Below, one piece after another: positions 1 to 8,661 of a stretch of DNA of 64,000 nucleotides. Under the pieces are notes generated by a model, which was given only the letters and a program-made list of their open reading frames with translations, was not told the DNA's origin and made no database searches. Source of the stretch: Streptomyces graminofaciens (lineage in GTDB: Bacteria; Actinomycetota; Actinomycetes; Streptomycetales; Streptomycetaceae); the NCBI RefSeq assembly GCF_030294945.1, contig NZ_AP018448.1, positions 7,908,501 through 7,972,500 of the forward strand. The letters are read 5' to 3'. The position numbers were made by a program, and so were the translations under genes. Positions within the stretch are counted from its first letter, which is position 1. Each line of letters begins with the position of its first letter.

Positions 1-738
1 TCTCCGACGCCTGCGAGGTGAGCTGTCGGGTTCGGGCAGGAGATAGCCCGGCCGCGTAGGTCGCAGAGCGCACCGGACCGGCCGTGCATGCACGGAACCG
101 GGCTGTGCGAACTGCGCGCGGCTTCACCCCGAGCCGGTCCGGTGGGGAAGTCGGGCCGGCGGACTTACCTGGGTCCCCCGCTCCTGCCGTGCGTGGATGA
201 GTGGTCAGTGGGGAGTCCGGGCGGCGGCAGGATTCGGCGTTCCGTCCGGATGGCGAAGTGAACGTATGCGAGAGCACATGACGGGAACAAGCCCCGAAAT
301 TCGCTTAAGGGCTATTTGACCTTGGTCTTGGTGGAAATGGCGGGCTGGTCGGGGTGGGGGAATGGTGCTCAACTTGCCTTCCGCAAAGGGCGGGAGAGGT
401 GGGAAGGTCGGGGTGGGGAATTGGGTTCGCGTGACTCAACTCACGGAACTATTCGGGCGAAGTGAAATGTAGAGCAAGAATTCGGATAGTAGGGATGAGA
501 TGTTCGAGTCGGTAGATATTCGGGCATATCGGCCGATCGTGAGCATCGGGGTCGCGAGGGGGCGTGATCCGATACCGCCCGGGTCGAACCCGTGGGCGCT
601 AGCGGTGATCGAAAGGTGACCGGATACGCTGACTCGAGTGATGGCAGCGACAGATCGACAAACCATGTCATCGACCGTGAGACCGACCTAGACCGACCGT
701 GTGACCGTCAGCAGACGTCAGCAGACAGGAGAACCCTC
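1..738. other. Intergenic leader of the polyprenyl synthase gene
   Basis: No coding region could be supported here. A perfect 14-bp palindrome (CCGTGCATGCACGG) lies at 82-95. Bases 430-560 are unusually AT-rich for this genome and include an imperfect inverted repeat (GATAT at 515-519, ATATC at 526-530); this is the likeliest promoter area for the downstream gene, but no clear -35/-10 pair is visible. Short minus-strand reading frames at 436-671 have no ribosome binding site or family resemblance and are regarded as chance. Confidence 0.5.
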
Positions 739-1749
739 GTGACCGTCGTCGAGCCGTTTGGGCTGAGCGCGCGGGACCAGGCTCTCGAAGCCGATGTCCA
801 GGCCGGACTGGCGGCCGTCGAGGAGGGTCTGCTCGAGGCCACCAAGAGCGAGGTCCCCTTCATCCAGGAGGCCGCCCAGCATCTGCTGCGCGCGGGCGGC
901 AAGCGGTTCCGGCCGCAGCTGGTGATGCTCGCCGCGCAGTTCGGTGACCCGTACGCGCCGGGTGTCGTCCCCTCGGCGGTGGTGGTCGAGCTGACGCATC
1001 TCGCCACGCTGTACCACGACGACGTGATGGACGAGGCCGACGTGCGCCGGGGCGTGCCGAGTGCGAACGCGCGCTGGGGCAACTCGCTGGCCGTGCTGAC
1101 CGGGGACTTCCTGTTCGCCCGGGCCTCGCACGTCCTCGCCGACCTCGGGCCCGACGCCGTCCGCATCCAGGCCGAGGCCTTCGAGCGGCTCGTCACCGGG
1201 CAGATCCTGGAGACCGCCGGACCGCGCGACGGGCGCGACCCGATCGACCACTACCTCGATGTGCTCGGCGGCAAGACCGGGTCGCTGGTGGCCGTGGCCG
1301 GGCGGCTCGGCGCGATGACGGCCGGCGCGGACGAGACCGTGGTCGACGTGCTCACGCAGTACGGCGAGCGGCTCGGGGTCGCCTTCCAGCTCGCGGACGA
1401 TGTGCTCGACATCGCGTCCGACTCCCACGAGTCCGGGAAGACGCCGGGGACGGATCTGCGCGAGGGTGTGCCGACCATGCCGGTGCTGCGGCTGCGGGAG
1501 CGGGCGGAGCGGTTGGGGGTGGCGGAGGACGTCGCGCTCTGCGAGCTGCTGGACTCCGATCTGAGCGATGACGCGCGGCACGCGGAGGCGTTGGCCCGGC
1601 TGCGGGTGCATCCTGCGCTGGAGCAGGCTCGGCGGGACACCGTTCGGTATGCCGAGGAGGCGCGGGGGGTGTTGGCGCCGTTGCCCGAGTGCGGGGCGAA
1701 GGCGGCGTTGGTGGAGCTTTGTGATGCGGTGGTGCATCGGGCCGGGTGA
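739..1749 (+). CDS. Polyprenyl diphosphate synthase (trans-isoprenyl type)
   Basis: A 336-residue all-alpha prenyltransferase that elongates allylic diphosphates with isopentenyl diphosphate, probably making the menaquinone side chain. The substrate-binding GGKRFRPQ is at residues 53-60, the first aspartate-rich motif DDVMD at 94-98 and the second, DDVLD, at 220-224; these bind Mg-diphosphate. The frame is open upstream to an ATG at 592. GTG at 739 is preferred because AGGAG (727-731) lies 7 nt before it and family similarity begins there; the upstream part looks non-coding. Small residues before the first motif fit a long-chain (C35-C45) synthase rather than a short one, but chain length cannot be read with certainty. 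Confidence 0.9.
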   Translation: MTVVEPFGLSARDQALEADVQAGLAAVEEGLLEATKSEVPFIQEAAQHLLRAGGKRFRPQLVMLAAQFGDPYAPGVVPSAVVVELTHLATLYHDDVMDEADVRRGVPSANARWGNSLAVLTGDFLFARASHVLADLGPDAVRIQAEAFERLVTGQILETAGPRDGRDPIDHYLDVLGGKTGSLVAVAGRLGAMTAGADETVVDVLTQYGERLGVAFQLADDVLDIASDSHESGKTPGTDLREGVPTMPVLRLRERAERLGVAEDVALCELLDSDLSDDARHAEALARLRVHPALEQARRDTVRYAEEARGVLAPLPECGAKAALVELCDAVVHRAG

Positions 1750-2106
1750 GTTACGGGGCCGGGAGAGGGCTTCGCCCCCGCGGCCCCTACCCGTCCCGTC
1801 CCTGGGGCTGTGCCCCCGGCCCCCTTGTCTTCGTCGTCTGGCCGCCCGTTGTGGCCGCTCGTTGTGGTTGCTCGCTGTGGTCGCTCGCGCCCGCGCGGCG
1901 GAGCCGCACATCGGAGAGTGGCCCGCGCCCCTTACGGGAGCGTCCCTTAGGGCCCCGTCATCCCGTAGATGTACGCCTAGTTGATCCCGCAGGGTGACGC
2001 TTCTCGGCGGCTGATTTGGTGACATGAGAGCACCACTCCTCACCGATTCGGGTGAGAATGGCGGCTCGGAATGGACGCCGCCGCCGACGACGGAGGTAAG
2101 GCACAC
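1750..2106. other. Intergenic region with dispersed repeat and small hairpins
   Basis: No gene seen. Bases 1772-1818 hold a copy of a dispersed intergenic element (core CGGCCCCTACCCGTCCC) also found near 10457 and, inverted, near 30248. GGGGC-TGT-GCCCC could form a short hairpin after the polyprenyl synthase gene. A 6-bp stem (CTCACC 2039-2044, GGTGAG 2051-2056) lies just ahead of the next gene and may sit in its leader. Confidence 0.5.
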
Positions 2107-3375
2107 ATGGCACCGTACGAAACCGACGACAGCGCGGCCGTCGCCGCGGCCGAAGTCGACGAGGCGCGGGCGATGCGGCGACGCAAGGCCGCGCGGTACG
2201 TCGTTCCGGTCACCGTGGTGGGCTTGGCCGCGGCGACCATCGGGCTCGTCCCGGCCTTCGCCGGCTCCGGTGACCCCGATCTGCCGAAGATCAGCGCGCA
2301 GGAACTCATCGAGAAGATCGCCGCCTCGGACGTACAGCAGATCTCCGGGACGGTGAAGATCAGCACGGATCTCGGCCTGCCCGACCTGGGCGGTCTGGCG
2401 AGCAGCCTCGGGTCGGCACAGGGCGGCGACGGCGCGTCCGCCGACCCCTCGTCCAAGCTGCTCGAACTCGCCTCCGGTACCCACACGTTGCGGATCGCCG
2501 CCGACGGGCCGGACAAGCAGAAGCTGTCACTGCTCGACGAGGCCGCCGAGTACAGCGTCATCCACAACGGCGACGACGTATGGGCGTACGACAGCGCCTC
2601 GAACGAGGTGTTCCACTCCACCGACGCCAAGTCCGAGGAGGGGAAGGGGCACAAGGGGAGCCCCGAGGAGATGGCTGACGACGTCACTCCGCAGAAGCTT
2701 GCCGAAGAGGCGCTCAAAGCCGTCGACGACACCACCTCCGTGACCGTGGACGGGACCGCGCAGGTCGCCGGGCGGGACGCGTACAGGCTGGTCATCGAAC
2801 CGAAGCAGTCCGGTTCCACGGTCGGCGCGATCTCGATCGCCGTCGACGCCAAGACGGGGCTGCCGCTGAAGTTCACGCTGACCCCGACGAGCGGCGGCTC
2901 GGCCGTCGTGGACGCCGGCTTCACGAAGGTCGACTTCTCCGCGCCCAGCGCCGCCACCTTCGACTTCACACCCCCCAAGGGCGCGAAGGTCACCGAGGAG
3001 GAGGACGCGGTCGAGAAGTCCGGCCACCACGACAACAAGAGCGACGGCTTCCACGACTCCGCCACGAAGGGGCAGGAGGAGGAGTTCGCCGACGGGCTCG
3101 GCGGGCCCGGCGGGCTGAAGACCATCGGCAAGGGCTGGACCTCCATCGCCACGTTCGACAGCGGCAGCGAGGGCGGCGTGCCCACCGAGGGCACCGGCGA
3201 CGGCCGCGTCGACGGCTTCCTGAACTCCCTCGGCGACCAGGTCAAGGGCGACTTCGGCTCCGGCACGGTCTTCTCGACCCGGCTGATCAACGTCCTCTTC
3301 ACCGAGGACGGCAAGGTGTACGCCGGCGCGGTCACCAAGGGCGCGCTGGTGAAGGCGGCGAACGCGGCCGAGTAG
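2107..3375 (+). CDS. Membrane-anchored LolA/LppX-fold extracytoplasmic protein
   Basis: A 422-residue protein with a short acidic cytoplasmic N-terminus, one membrane segment (about residues 29-50, VVPVTVVGLAAATIGLV) and a large extracytoplasmic domain. The domain resembles the actinobacterial LolA-like proteins often annotated as outer membrane lipoprotein carrier or sigma-E regulatory proteins, which bind lipids in a half-barrel; there is no lipobox Cys. GGAGG at 2092-2096, 10 nt upstream, decides the ATG at 2107 over an in-frame ATG at 2071. The C-terminal third is acidic and Gly-rich. The ABC transporter genes follow after 32 nt, so it may be their substrate-binding or chaperone partner; that link is inference. 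Confidence 0.75.
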   Translation: MAPYETDDSAAVAAAEVDEARAMRRRKAARYVVPVTVVGLAAATIGLVPAFAGSGDPDLPKISAQELIEKIAASDVQQISGTVKISTDLGLPDLGGLASSLGSAQGGDGASADPSSKLLELASGTHTLRIAADGPDKQKLSLLDEAAEYSVIHNGDDVWAYDSASNEVFHSTDAKSEEGKGHKGSPEEMADDVTPQKLAEEALKAVDDTTSVTVDGTAQVAGRDAYRLVIEPKQSGSTVGAISIAVDAKTGLPLKFTLTPTSGGSAVVDAGFTKVDFSAPSAATFDFTPPKGAKVTEEEDAVEKSGHHDNKSDGFHDSATKGQEEEFADGLGGPGGLKTIGKGWTSIATFDSGSEGGVPTEGTGDGRVDGFLNSLGDQVKGDFGSGTVFSTRLINVLFTEDGKVYAGAVTKGALVKAANAAE

Positions 3376-3407
3376 GCCGCAACCGTTCTCGTGGAGCGAG
3401 GGAGCCC

Positions 3408-4391
3408 ATGGAGGAACTGTCCACCGCGGACCCGGACACGGCGGTGATCGCCACCCGCGCGCTCACCAAGCGCTACCGCGGTGGGCAGCTCGCCGTGGAC
3501 GGGCTCGATCTGACCGTCCCGGCGGGCAGCGTCTTCGGCTTCCTCGGGCCCAACGGCTCAGGAAAGACCACCACCATCCGCATGCTGATGGGCCTGATCG
3601 AGCCGACGTCGGGCACGGCACGCGTGCTCGGACAGCCGATGCCGCGCGCCTCCCGGACCGTACTGCCGCAGGTGGGCGCCCTCATCGAGGGCCCCGCCCT
3701 GTACGGCTTCCTCTCCGGCCGCGACAACCTGCTGCGCTACGACGCCGCCGACCCGACCGCCGACCCGCGCACCCGGCGTACGCGCGTCGCGGCCGCGCTG
3801 GACCGGGTCGGGCTGACGGCGGCCGGCGGCAAGAAGGCGAAGGCGTACTCGCTGGGCATGAAGCAGCGGCTCGGGCTGGCGGCGGCGCTGCTCCAGCCCC
3901 GTCGGCTGCTGGTCCTCGACGAGCCGACGAACGGCCTCGACCCGCAGGGCATGCGGGAGATCCGCACCCTGGTGAGGGAGTTGGCGTCCGACGGGACCAC
4001 CGTCTTCCTCTCCTCGCACCTGCTCGACGAGATCGAGCAGGTGTGCACCCATGTCGCCGTCATGGCGCAGGGGCGGCTGATCACTCAGGGCCCGGTGGCC
4101 GACCTGGCGGCCGGCACGCGTGGCCGGCTCGTCGTCACCACGCCCGACACGGCGGACGCGGCCCGGGTGCTCAAGGAGCAGGGCGTCGGCGATGTCGTGG
4201 TCGCGGAGACGGCGGAAGGCGCCGAGGGCCGGGTGACGGGGGAGGCCCCGCCGCCCGAGCGGGAACTCGCCGAGCTGGTCGGAGCGTTGGTCGAGGCGGG
4301 GATCCGTGTGCGCGGATTCGGACTGGAACGGGCCTCGCTGGAGGACGCGTTCGTGGCGCTGACGGGGGAGGGATTCGATGTCGCGGGCTGA
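3408..4391 (+). CDS. ABC transporter ATP-binding protein (ABC-2 / NatA-DrrA type)
   Basis: A 327-residue nucleotide-binding subunit that would power the permease encoded immediately after it. Visible motifs are Walker A GPNGSGKT (about residues 47-54), signature YSLGMKQRL (147-155), Walker B RLLVLDEP (166-173) and the switch histidine H204 in SSHLL. The C-terminal extension after about residue 230 is typical of DrrA/CcmA-like exporters. ATG at 3408 follows a GAGGGAG ribosome site. It overlaps the permease gene by 14 nt, which suggests translational coupling. The substrate is unknown; a lipid, drug or the upstream LolA-like partner are possibilities. Confidence 0.92.
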   Translation: MEELSTADPDTAVIATRALTKRYRGGQLAVDGLDLTVPAGSVFGFLGPNGSGKTTTIRMLMGLIEPTSGTARVLGQPMPRASRTVLPQVGALIEGPALYGFLSGRDNLLRYDAADPTADPRTRRTRVAAALDRVGLTAAGGKKAKAYSLGMKQRLGLAAALLQPRRLLVLDEPTNGLDPQGMREIRTLVRELASDGTTVFLSSHLLDEIEQVCTHVAVMAQGRLITQGPVADLAAGTRGRLVVTTPDTADAARVLKEQGVGDVVVAETAEGAEGRVTGEAPPPERELAELVGALVEAGIRVRGFGLERASLEDAFVALTGEGFDVAG

Positions 4392-5295
4392 GGTCGCGGA
4401 TGTACGTGCCCCTGCCGCCGTGGCCACGCGCGCGCCGAGCCCGCTCTGGACGTTCGGCCTGTTCCGCAGCGAGCTGGTCACCACGTTCCGGCGCTGGCGC
4501 ACCCTCGCACTGCTGGCCGTGCTCGCGGCCGTACCGATCCTCGTCGGGATCGCCGTCAGGATCGAGACGGGTGACGGGGGCGGGGGCGGCGGCCCGGGTG
4601 GCGGAGGCGGCGGAGGCGGCGAAGGACCCGCGTTCATGGCGCAGATCACCAACAACGGGCTGTTCCTGGTGTTCACGGCGCTGGCCGCGACGCTCCCCTT
4701 CTTCCTCCCGATGGCCATCGGCGTGATCGCGGGCGACGCGATAGCGGGGGAGGCGAACGCGGGCACGCTGCGCTATCTGCTGGTGGCCCCGGCGGGCCGC
4801 ACCCGCCTGCTGCTCGTCAAGTACGCGACCACGATGACGTTCTGCCTCGTCGCCACCCTCGTCGTGGCGGCCTCCGCGCTCGCCGTGGGGGCGCTGCTGT
4901 TCCCCCTGGGCGATCTGACCACGATCTCCGGCACCCGCATCAGCTTCGCCGAGGGACTGCTGCGGGCGCTGCTGATCGCGCTGGTCGTGGCCGCGTCACT
5001 GATCGGGATCGCGGCCCTCGGCCTGTTCATATCGACGCTCACCAACAGCGGCGTCGCGGCGATGGCGACCACGGTCGGGCTGCTCATCACCGTCCAGATC
5101 CTCGACCAGATACCCCAGCTCGACGCCCTCCACCCGTACTTCTTCTCCCACTACTGGCTCTCCTTCGCCGACCTGATGCGCGAGCCGGTCTACTGGGACG
5201 ACCTCCGGCGCAACCTCGGCCTCCAGGCCCTGTACGCGGCGGTGTTCGGCTCGGCGGCGTGGGCGAGGTTCACGGCGAAGGACGTCACGGCGTAG
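4378..5295 (+). CDS. ABC-2 type permease with polyglycine loop
   Basis: A 305-residue integral membrane subunit with about six hydrophobic segments and the NatB/ABC-2 arrangement: the first helix at about residues 41-60, then a long outer loop, then the helical bundle. Residues 65-83 are almost pure glycine inside that first extracytoplasmic loop, a low-complexity insertion likely to vary in length between strains. It pairs with the overlapping ATPase gene. The ATG at 4378 is preceded by GGGGGAGGG. The product has no visible substrate-specific motif. Confidence 0.88.
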   Translation: MSRAEVADVRAPAAVATRAPSPLWTFGLFRSELVTTFRRWRTLALLAVLAAVPILVGIAVRIETGDGGGGGGPGGGGGGGGEGPAFMAQITNNGLFLVFTALAATLPFFLPMAIGVIAGDAIAGEANAGTLRYLLVAPAGRTRLLLVKYATTMTFCLVATLVVAASALAVGALLFPLGDLTTISGTRISFAEGLLRALLIALVVAASLIGIAALGLFISTLTNSGVAAMATTVGLLITVQILDQIPQLDALHPYFFSHYWLSFADLMREPVYWDDLRRNLGLQALYAAVFGSAAWARFTAKDVTA

Positions 5296-5349
5296 CCGCC
5301 ACGGCGGCCGGGCCGACGGGACGCCCACGCCGGCCCCCGGAGCCGCTCC

Positions 5350-6864
5350 TCAGCGGGACGGCCCACCGCCCTGCGGCTTCGGCGGCTGCGGGACCTGCGG
5401 CCGGGCGGCGGGCGCGGACCGCTGCTGCGCCGGGCCCTGCGTGCCCGAGCCGCCGCCCTGCGCGGCACCACCCGTGCCGCTCCGCCCCCGTGAGGTCAGC
5501 GCGGCCGCCTTGGCCAGCGGGGACTGCGGGCCCTGGGCCGGGGACCCCGGCGACTGCGTGGCTGACTGAGACGTCTGTACGACCGTGCCCTGCGGCCCCT
5601 GCACGGTCGCCCGGGCCTGCTGCGCGGCCGTCGGGCCGGTGCCCGGCACGGGGGCCGTGGACGCCGCCTCGGCCAGGGCGGTCGCCGCGTTCTCCCAGCT
5701 GTAGGACTTCAGGAACTCACGCAGCCGACCGGCCTGTTCGACGCGCTGCGGCAGCTGCTCCTTCAGCTGGTGGATGGCGGCGGCCCACGCCTTGACCCGG
5801 TGGGCAGGGTTGGCGGGCTCGGGGACGACGGACGAGGCGCTCAGCTCCGCGGGGACCCGGTTCGCGTCCTTGAGGAAACGGGCGGCACCGCTCTCCTCGT
5901 TGACGAGCACGGGCACACCGTGGCCCAGCGCCTCCGTGGCGACAAGGCCGAAGCCCTCGTGCTTGGAGGGCATGACGACGGCGTCCGCGTTCCTGATGTC
6001 GTTCGCGATCGCGTCCGGCTTGTCGGAGAACGGCCGGAGGGTGACATGCCCGCCGCTGAGGTCGCTGAGCTGCTGCTGGAGACCGGGCACCAGATGCTCC
6101 GGCGCGCCACGGACCGTGAGGTGCACGGCGACGCCCTGGTCGTTGAGCAGCTTCACGGCACGGGCCGCGTCCTCGAACCCCTTCAGGGGGTCGCCCGCGC
6201 GCCCCAGGGCCAGCAGCTGAAGAGGCCCCTCCTGCTGCTGCGGGTTCCGCTGGACCAACGGCTCGATCCTGGTGCCGGGGACGAGTTCGTGCGCGCTCGG
6301 CACCCGCTCGTTCTTCGCCGCCAGCCGTTTGGCCTCGTCCGTCAGCAGCGGCCCCACCCCCACGACCAGGTCGACACGGGCCATCACCACCCGCTCGATC
6401 CCGGAGTGCTCGGAGCCCTTCTCGGCGGCCTTGGCGGGGTTGTCGGCGTACTTGACCTGGGGCAGCCGCTCGGGGCTCGTGTGCAGGAAGTGGGCGACCC
6501 GGGCCTCGGGATACCAGGCGTCCCGCATCGCCACCGCCGCCGGACCCGAGAACCGCGAGTGGCCGATGATCAGGTCGAACTGCTGCTGCCGCGGGTCCGG
6601 CAGGCCCAGCTCCGCCGGATTCCGGGTCGCGCACTGCTGCTTCAGCCAGTCGCGCCCCTCGACGTGGTCCGGGAGCGGAGCCGTGGTCCGCAGCGTCACA
6701 CCGTCGTGCTCGCTCTCCACCGGCTTGACGGTCAGCAGGGTGACATCGTGTCCCTGCGCGGCGAGGGCGACACTGATCTGCTGGTTGAACACCGGCACGC
6801 CGCCCTTGCCCATGCCGCTCTCGTCGCAGAGCACGAGGATCTTCTGACGCTGTTCGTCCGGCAC
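5350..6864 (-). CDS. GT4-family glycosyltransferase with Pro/Gln/Gly-rich tail
   Basis: A 504-residue GT-B fold glycosyltransferase. The N-terminal nucleotide-fold strand KILVLCDESGMGKGG opens the protein; the C-terminal donor-binding domain carries the EX7E pair (E303 and E311 in KHEGFGLVATEAL). Residues from about 415 on are low-complexity Ala/Gln/Gly/Pro and probably disordered. A GTG at 6882 overlaps the upstream stop (GTGA), but GTG at 6864 has an AGGGGGG site 8 nt before it and is preferred; the alternative adds six residues. Acceptor and sugar are unknown. It is the last gene of the leftward type IV secretion-like set, so it could glycosylate an envelope component or the apparatus; that role is inferred from position only. 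Confidence 0.83.
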   Translation of the reverse strand: MPDEQRQKILVLCDESGMGKGGVPVFNQQISVALAAQGHDVTLLTVKPVESEHDGVTLRTTAPLPDHVEGRDWLKQQCATRNPAELGLPDPRQQQFDLIIGHSRFSGPAAVAMRDAWYPEARVAHFLHTSPERLPQVKYADNPAKAAEKGSEHSGIERVVMARVDLVVGVGPLLTDEAKRLAAKNERVPSAHELVPGTRIEPLVQRNPQQQEGPLQLLALGRAGDPLKGFEDAARAVKLLNDQGVAVHLTVRGAPEHLVPGLQQQLSDLSGGHVTLRPFSDKPDAIANDIRNADAVVMPSKHEGFGLVATEALGHGVPVLVNEESGAARFLKDANRVPAELSASSVVPEPANPAHRVKAWAAAIHQLKEQLPQRVEQAGRLREFLKSYSWENAATALAEAASTAPVPGTGPTAAQQARATVQGPQGTVVQTSQSATQSPGSPAQGPQSPLAKAAALTSRGRSGTGGAAQGGGSGTQGPAQQRSAPAARPQVPQPPKPQGGGPSR

Positions 6865-6878
6865 GGACGGTTCCCCCC

Positions 6879-8075
6879 TCACAGACCGACGTGAGCGCCC
6901 AGCTCACGCCGGAACCGATGGTTGACGAAATGGCCCAGGTCATAGGCGCCGTAGTGGATCAGGCCGCTGTGCACACCCGGCCGCAGCCGGGCCGCCAGCT
7001 CGTCGAGCAGCTCGGCGAGGACGAGCGCCCGGGTCGCCGACAGCACGACATCGGTCTCGCCCCGGTCGCGCTCGGGCGGCAGCACGTACTCCGTCGGCGT
7101 CCACGGCGCGGGCCCGCCCGCGAACGCCTCGGCCCAGGAGTCCGCCTCCTCCACGAACCCCTTCGGCTGCCCCTGCGCACCGGCCGCCGCCGACGAACCC
7201 CACAGCAGATGGCGCGCCGGGTCGATCCCGTCGCGCTGCTCGCGCCAGACCCGCGCGGGACGGCCACTGAGCAGGGCGAGGACGTCGGAGGCGGCGATCG
7301 AGGCCTCCAGCGTCACCGAGAAGTCCGGGTTCGCCTTCAGTTCCTCGGGCGACGGAATCGCCTCCGCCGCCCGCCACGCCGTCTCACGCAGCTCCTCGAA
7401 CGACGCCCGCGCGTCCGGCCCCTCGCCGACCCGCCGGGACACCGGGGAGACCCAGGGCGCGGCCCCCGGCTCGTACGGGCTCGGCGCGGGCGCGCCCAGC
7501 GGGGCCCGCAGCGCCTGCGCCGCCTCGTGCGCCAGCGTGCTCAGCCGCGCCGCGTCGGCGCCGACCGTCACCGGGGGGCGGCCGGGGGCGAGCCGGTACG
7601 CCAGCTCCTGGAGGGCGAAGACCATGACCCAGTGCCGGGAGGCGGGCAGCAGCACACAGGCGCCGGGCCGCAGGGTGTCGCCGGCCGTGAGATATCCCGG
7701 GTCGGCGTCCAGCCGGGTCGTCCAGTCGGCGAGGGCCGCGCGGAAGGACAGGGGCCGGTCGTCGTCACCGGGAGCGCGCCGGGCGAGCAGATGCCGGGCG
7801 GAGTCGGACGGCTCACCTGTCCACGAGTCCCGACCGCCGGCCTCGCCGGTCCACGAGTCCCCACCACCGGCCTCGCCGGCCGACGCGCCTTCGCCGTCGG
7901 CCGCTCGCAGGCAGCTCTCCAACGCCTGCCAGGCGACCCGGCGCTCCCGCGGCCACCCGTACTGCTCGTCCTCGTAGCCCGGCCGCCAGTCCGGGTTCTC
8001 CTGCGACCACAGCATGCGGGCCGCCGCCGAGTACAGCTGCTCGTAGGCGGTTGCCTGCCCCTGATGGTCGGTCAT
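6879..8075 (-). CDS. Unknown protein of the secretion-like island
   Basis: A 398-residue soluble protein with no signal peptide or membrane segment and no family recognised. It is rich in Ala, Trp and acidic residues. Residues around 70-95 contain a near-duplicate (D-S-W-T-G-E within two Gly-rich units) produced by an imperfect 30-bp tandem repeat near 7810-7890, so this part is likely length-variable. AGGAGG lies 5 nt before the ATG, giving a secure start. Its stop overlaps an alternative start of the glycosyltransferase gene, so the two are co-translated. A helper role in the nearby machine is a guess. Confidence 0.75.
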   Translation of the reverse strand: MTDHQGQATAYEQLYSAAARMLWSQENPDWRPGYEDEQYGWPRERRVAWQALESCLRAADGEGASAGEAGGGDSWTGEAGGRDSWTGEPSDSARHLLARRAPGDDDRPLSFRAALADWTTRLDADPGYLTAGDTLRPGACVLLPASRHWVMVFALQELAYRLAPGRPPVTVGADAARLSTLAHEAAQALRAPLGAPAPSPYEPGAAPWVSPVSRRVGEGPDARASFEELRETAWRAAEAIPSPEELKANPDFSVTLEASIAASDVLALLSGRPARVWREQRDGIDPARHLLWGSSAAAGAQGQPKGFVEEADSWAEAFAGGPAPWTPTEYVLPPERDRGETDVVLSATRALVLAELLDELAARLRPGVHSGLIHYGAYDLGHFVNHRFRRELGAHVGL

Positions 8076-8158
8076 GTGTTCCTCCTGTGGTACGCGATGG
8101 ACGGGCCTCGCGATCTTGTCCTACCCGCTGGACGCGTCCGCGTCGCGGGGCTCCTCCG

Positions 8159-8548
8159 TCAGCCGTCGTAGGCCTCGACCACCGGCGCGGGCTTCGCCCG
8201 ATGGCCGCCTTGCTTGCAGCCCGCGAAGGGGCCGGTGGGGGAGCGGAGTTCCATGAGTACGGGACCGAGGTGGTCGCGGTGCCAGACGGCGGGTCCTGAC
8301 GGCCCCGCCGCCGGGTCCGTCAGCTCCTGCCAGGCCAGCCACAGCCCGTGCAGCCGGGCCACCGCCTCCAGGTGCTCCCACCAGCGCGGGCACCAGGGCT
8401 GCTGGGAGGTGACCTCGCGGCCGTACACCGGCAGGAGCAGATCGCCGACCCAGAGCGCCAGGCTCCGCATCTCCTCGGCGTACTCCTCGCCGTCGAGATA
8501 CAGGATGAACGGCGGGGCGGCGGGCTGCTGTTCGGGCGCGAAGGTCAT
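8159..8548 (-). CDS. DUF4913-type protein
   Basis: A 129-residue protein whose N-terminal two thirds (ILYLDGEEYAEEM through the WCPRWWEHLEAVARLHGLW core) match my memory of the DUF4913 family, found in actinobacterial conjugation-like loci. The Trp/Cys-rich WCPRWWEH motif is the hallmark. Function is unknown. Its ATG forms an ATGA overlap with the stop of the upstream micro-ORF, so its translation probably depends on ribosomes finishing that frame. The C-terminal 25 residues are variable and basic. Confidence 0.75.
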   Translation of the reverse strand: MTFAPEQQPAAPPFILYLDGEEYAEEMRSLALWVGDLLLPVYGREVTSQQPWCPRWWEHLEAVARLHGLWLAWQELTDPAAGPSGPAVWHRDHLGPVLMELRSPTGPFAGCKQGGHRAKPAPVVEAYDG

Positions 8549-8661
8549 CGAGTGCTCCCGTGGGTTCCGTGGGTTCCGTGGGCTCGGTGGGCTCGGTGGG
8601 CTCGGTGGGCTCGGTGGGTTCCGTGGATCCCGTGGACGCGTGGGTTCCGGTCGGTGCTCAT
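8545..8661 (-). CDS. 38-residue histidine-periodic micro-ORF coupled to both neighbours
   Basis: A 38-codon frame starting in an ATGA overlap (8661-8658) with the stop of the VirD4-like gene and ending in another ATGA overlap (8548-8545) with the start of the DUF4913 gene. From residue 10 to residue 34 every third residue is histidine (nine in all), with units such as HRA and HGT, because the DNA is a 9-bp tandem repeat. Nine-base units keep both junctions in frame whatever the copy number. It may make a small metal-binding peptide, or it may only be a translational bridge that carries ribosomes across an expanded repeat. No homologue is known to me. Confidence 0.5.
   Translation of the reverse strand: MSTDRNPRVHGIHGTHRAHRAHRAHRAHGTHGTHGSTR
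8560..8640. repeat. 9-bp tandem repeat, nine units
   Basis: Nine consecutive 9-bp units, mainly GTGGGCTCG and GTGGGTTCC on the + strand, with the last two diverged. The array lies wholly within the micro-ORF and between the VirD4-like and DUF4913 genes. A unit length divisible by three preserves the reading frame. Confidence 0.95.

Noticed and set aside
436..671. Two 76-codon minus-strand frames upstream of the polyprenyl synthase
   Set aside because: Overlapping frames without ribosome sites in an AT-richer intergenic area. No family features.
718..2484. 588-codon minus-strand frame
   Set aside because: Antisense to the polyprenyl synthase, which has both aspartate-rich motifs. No ribosome site and no family resemblance.
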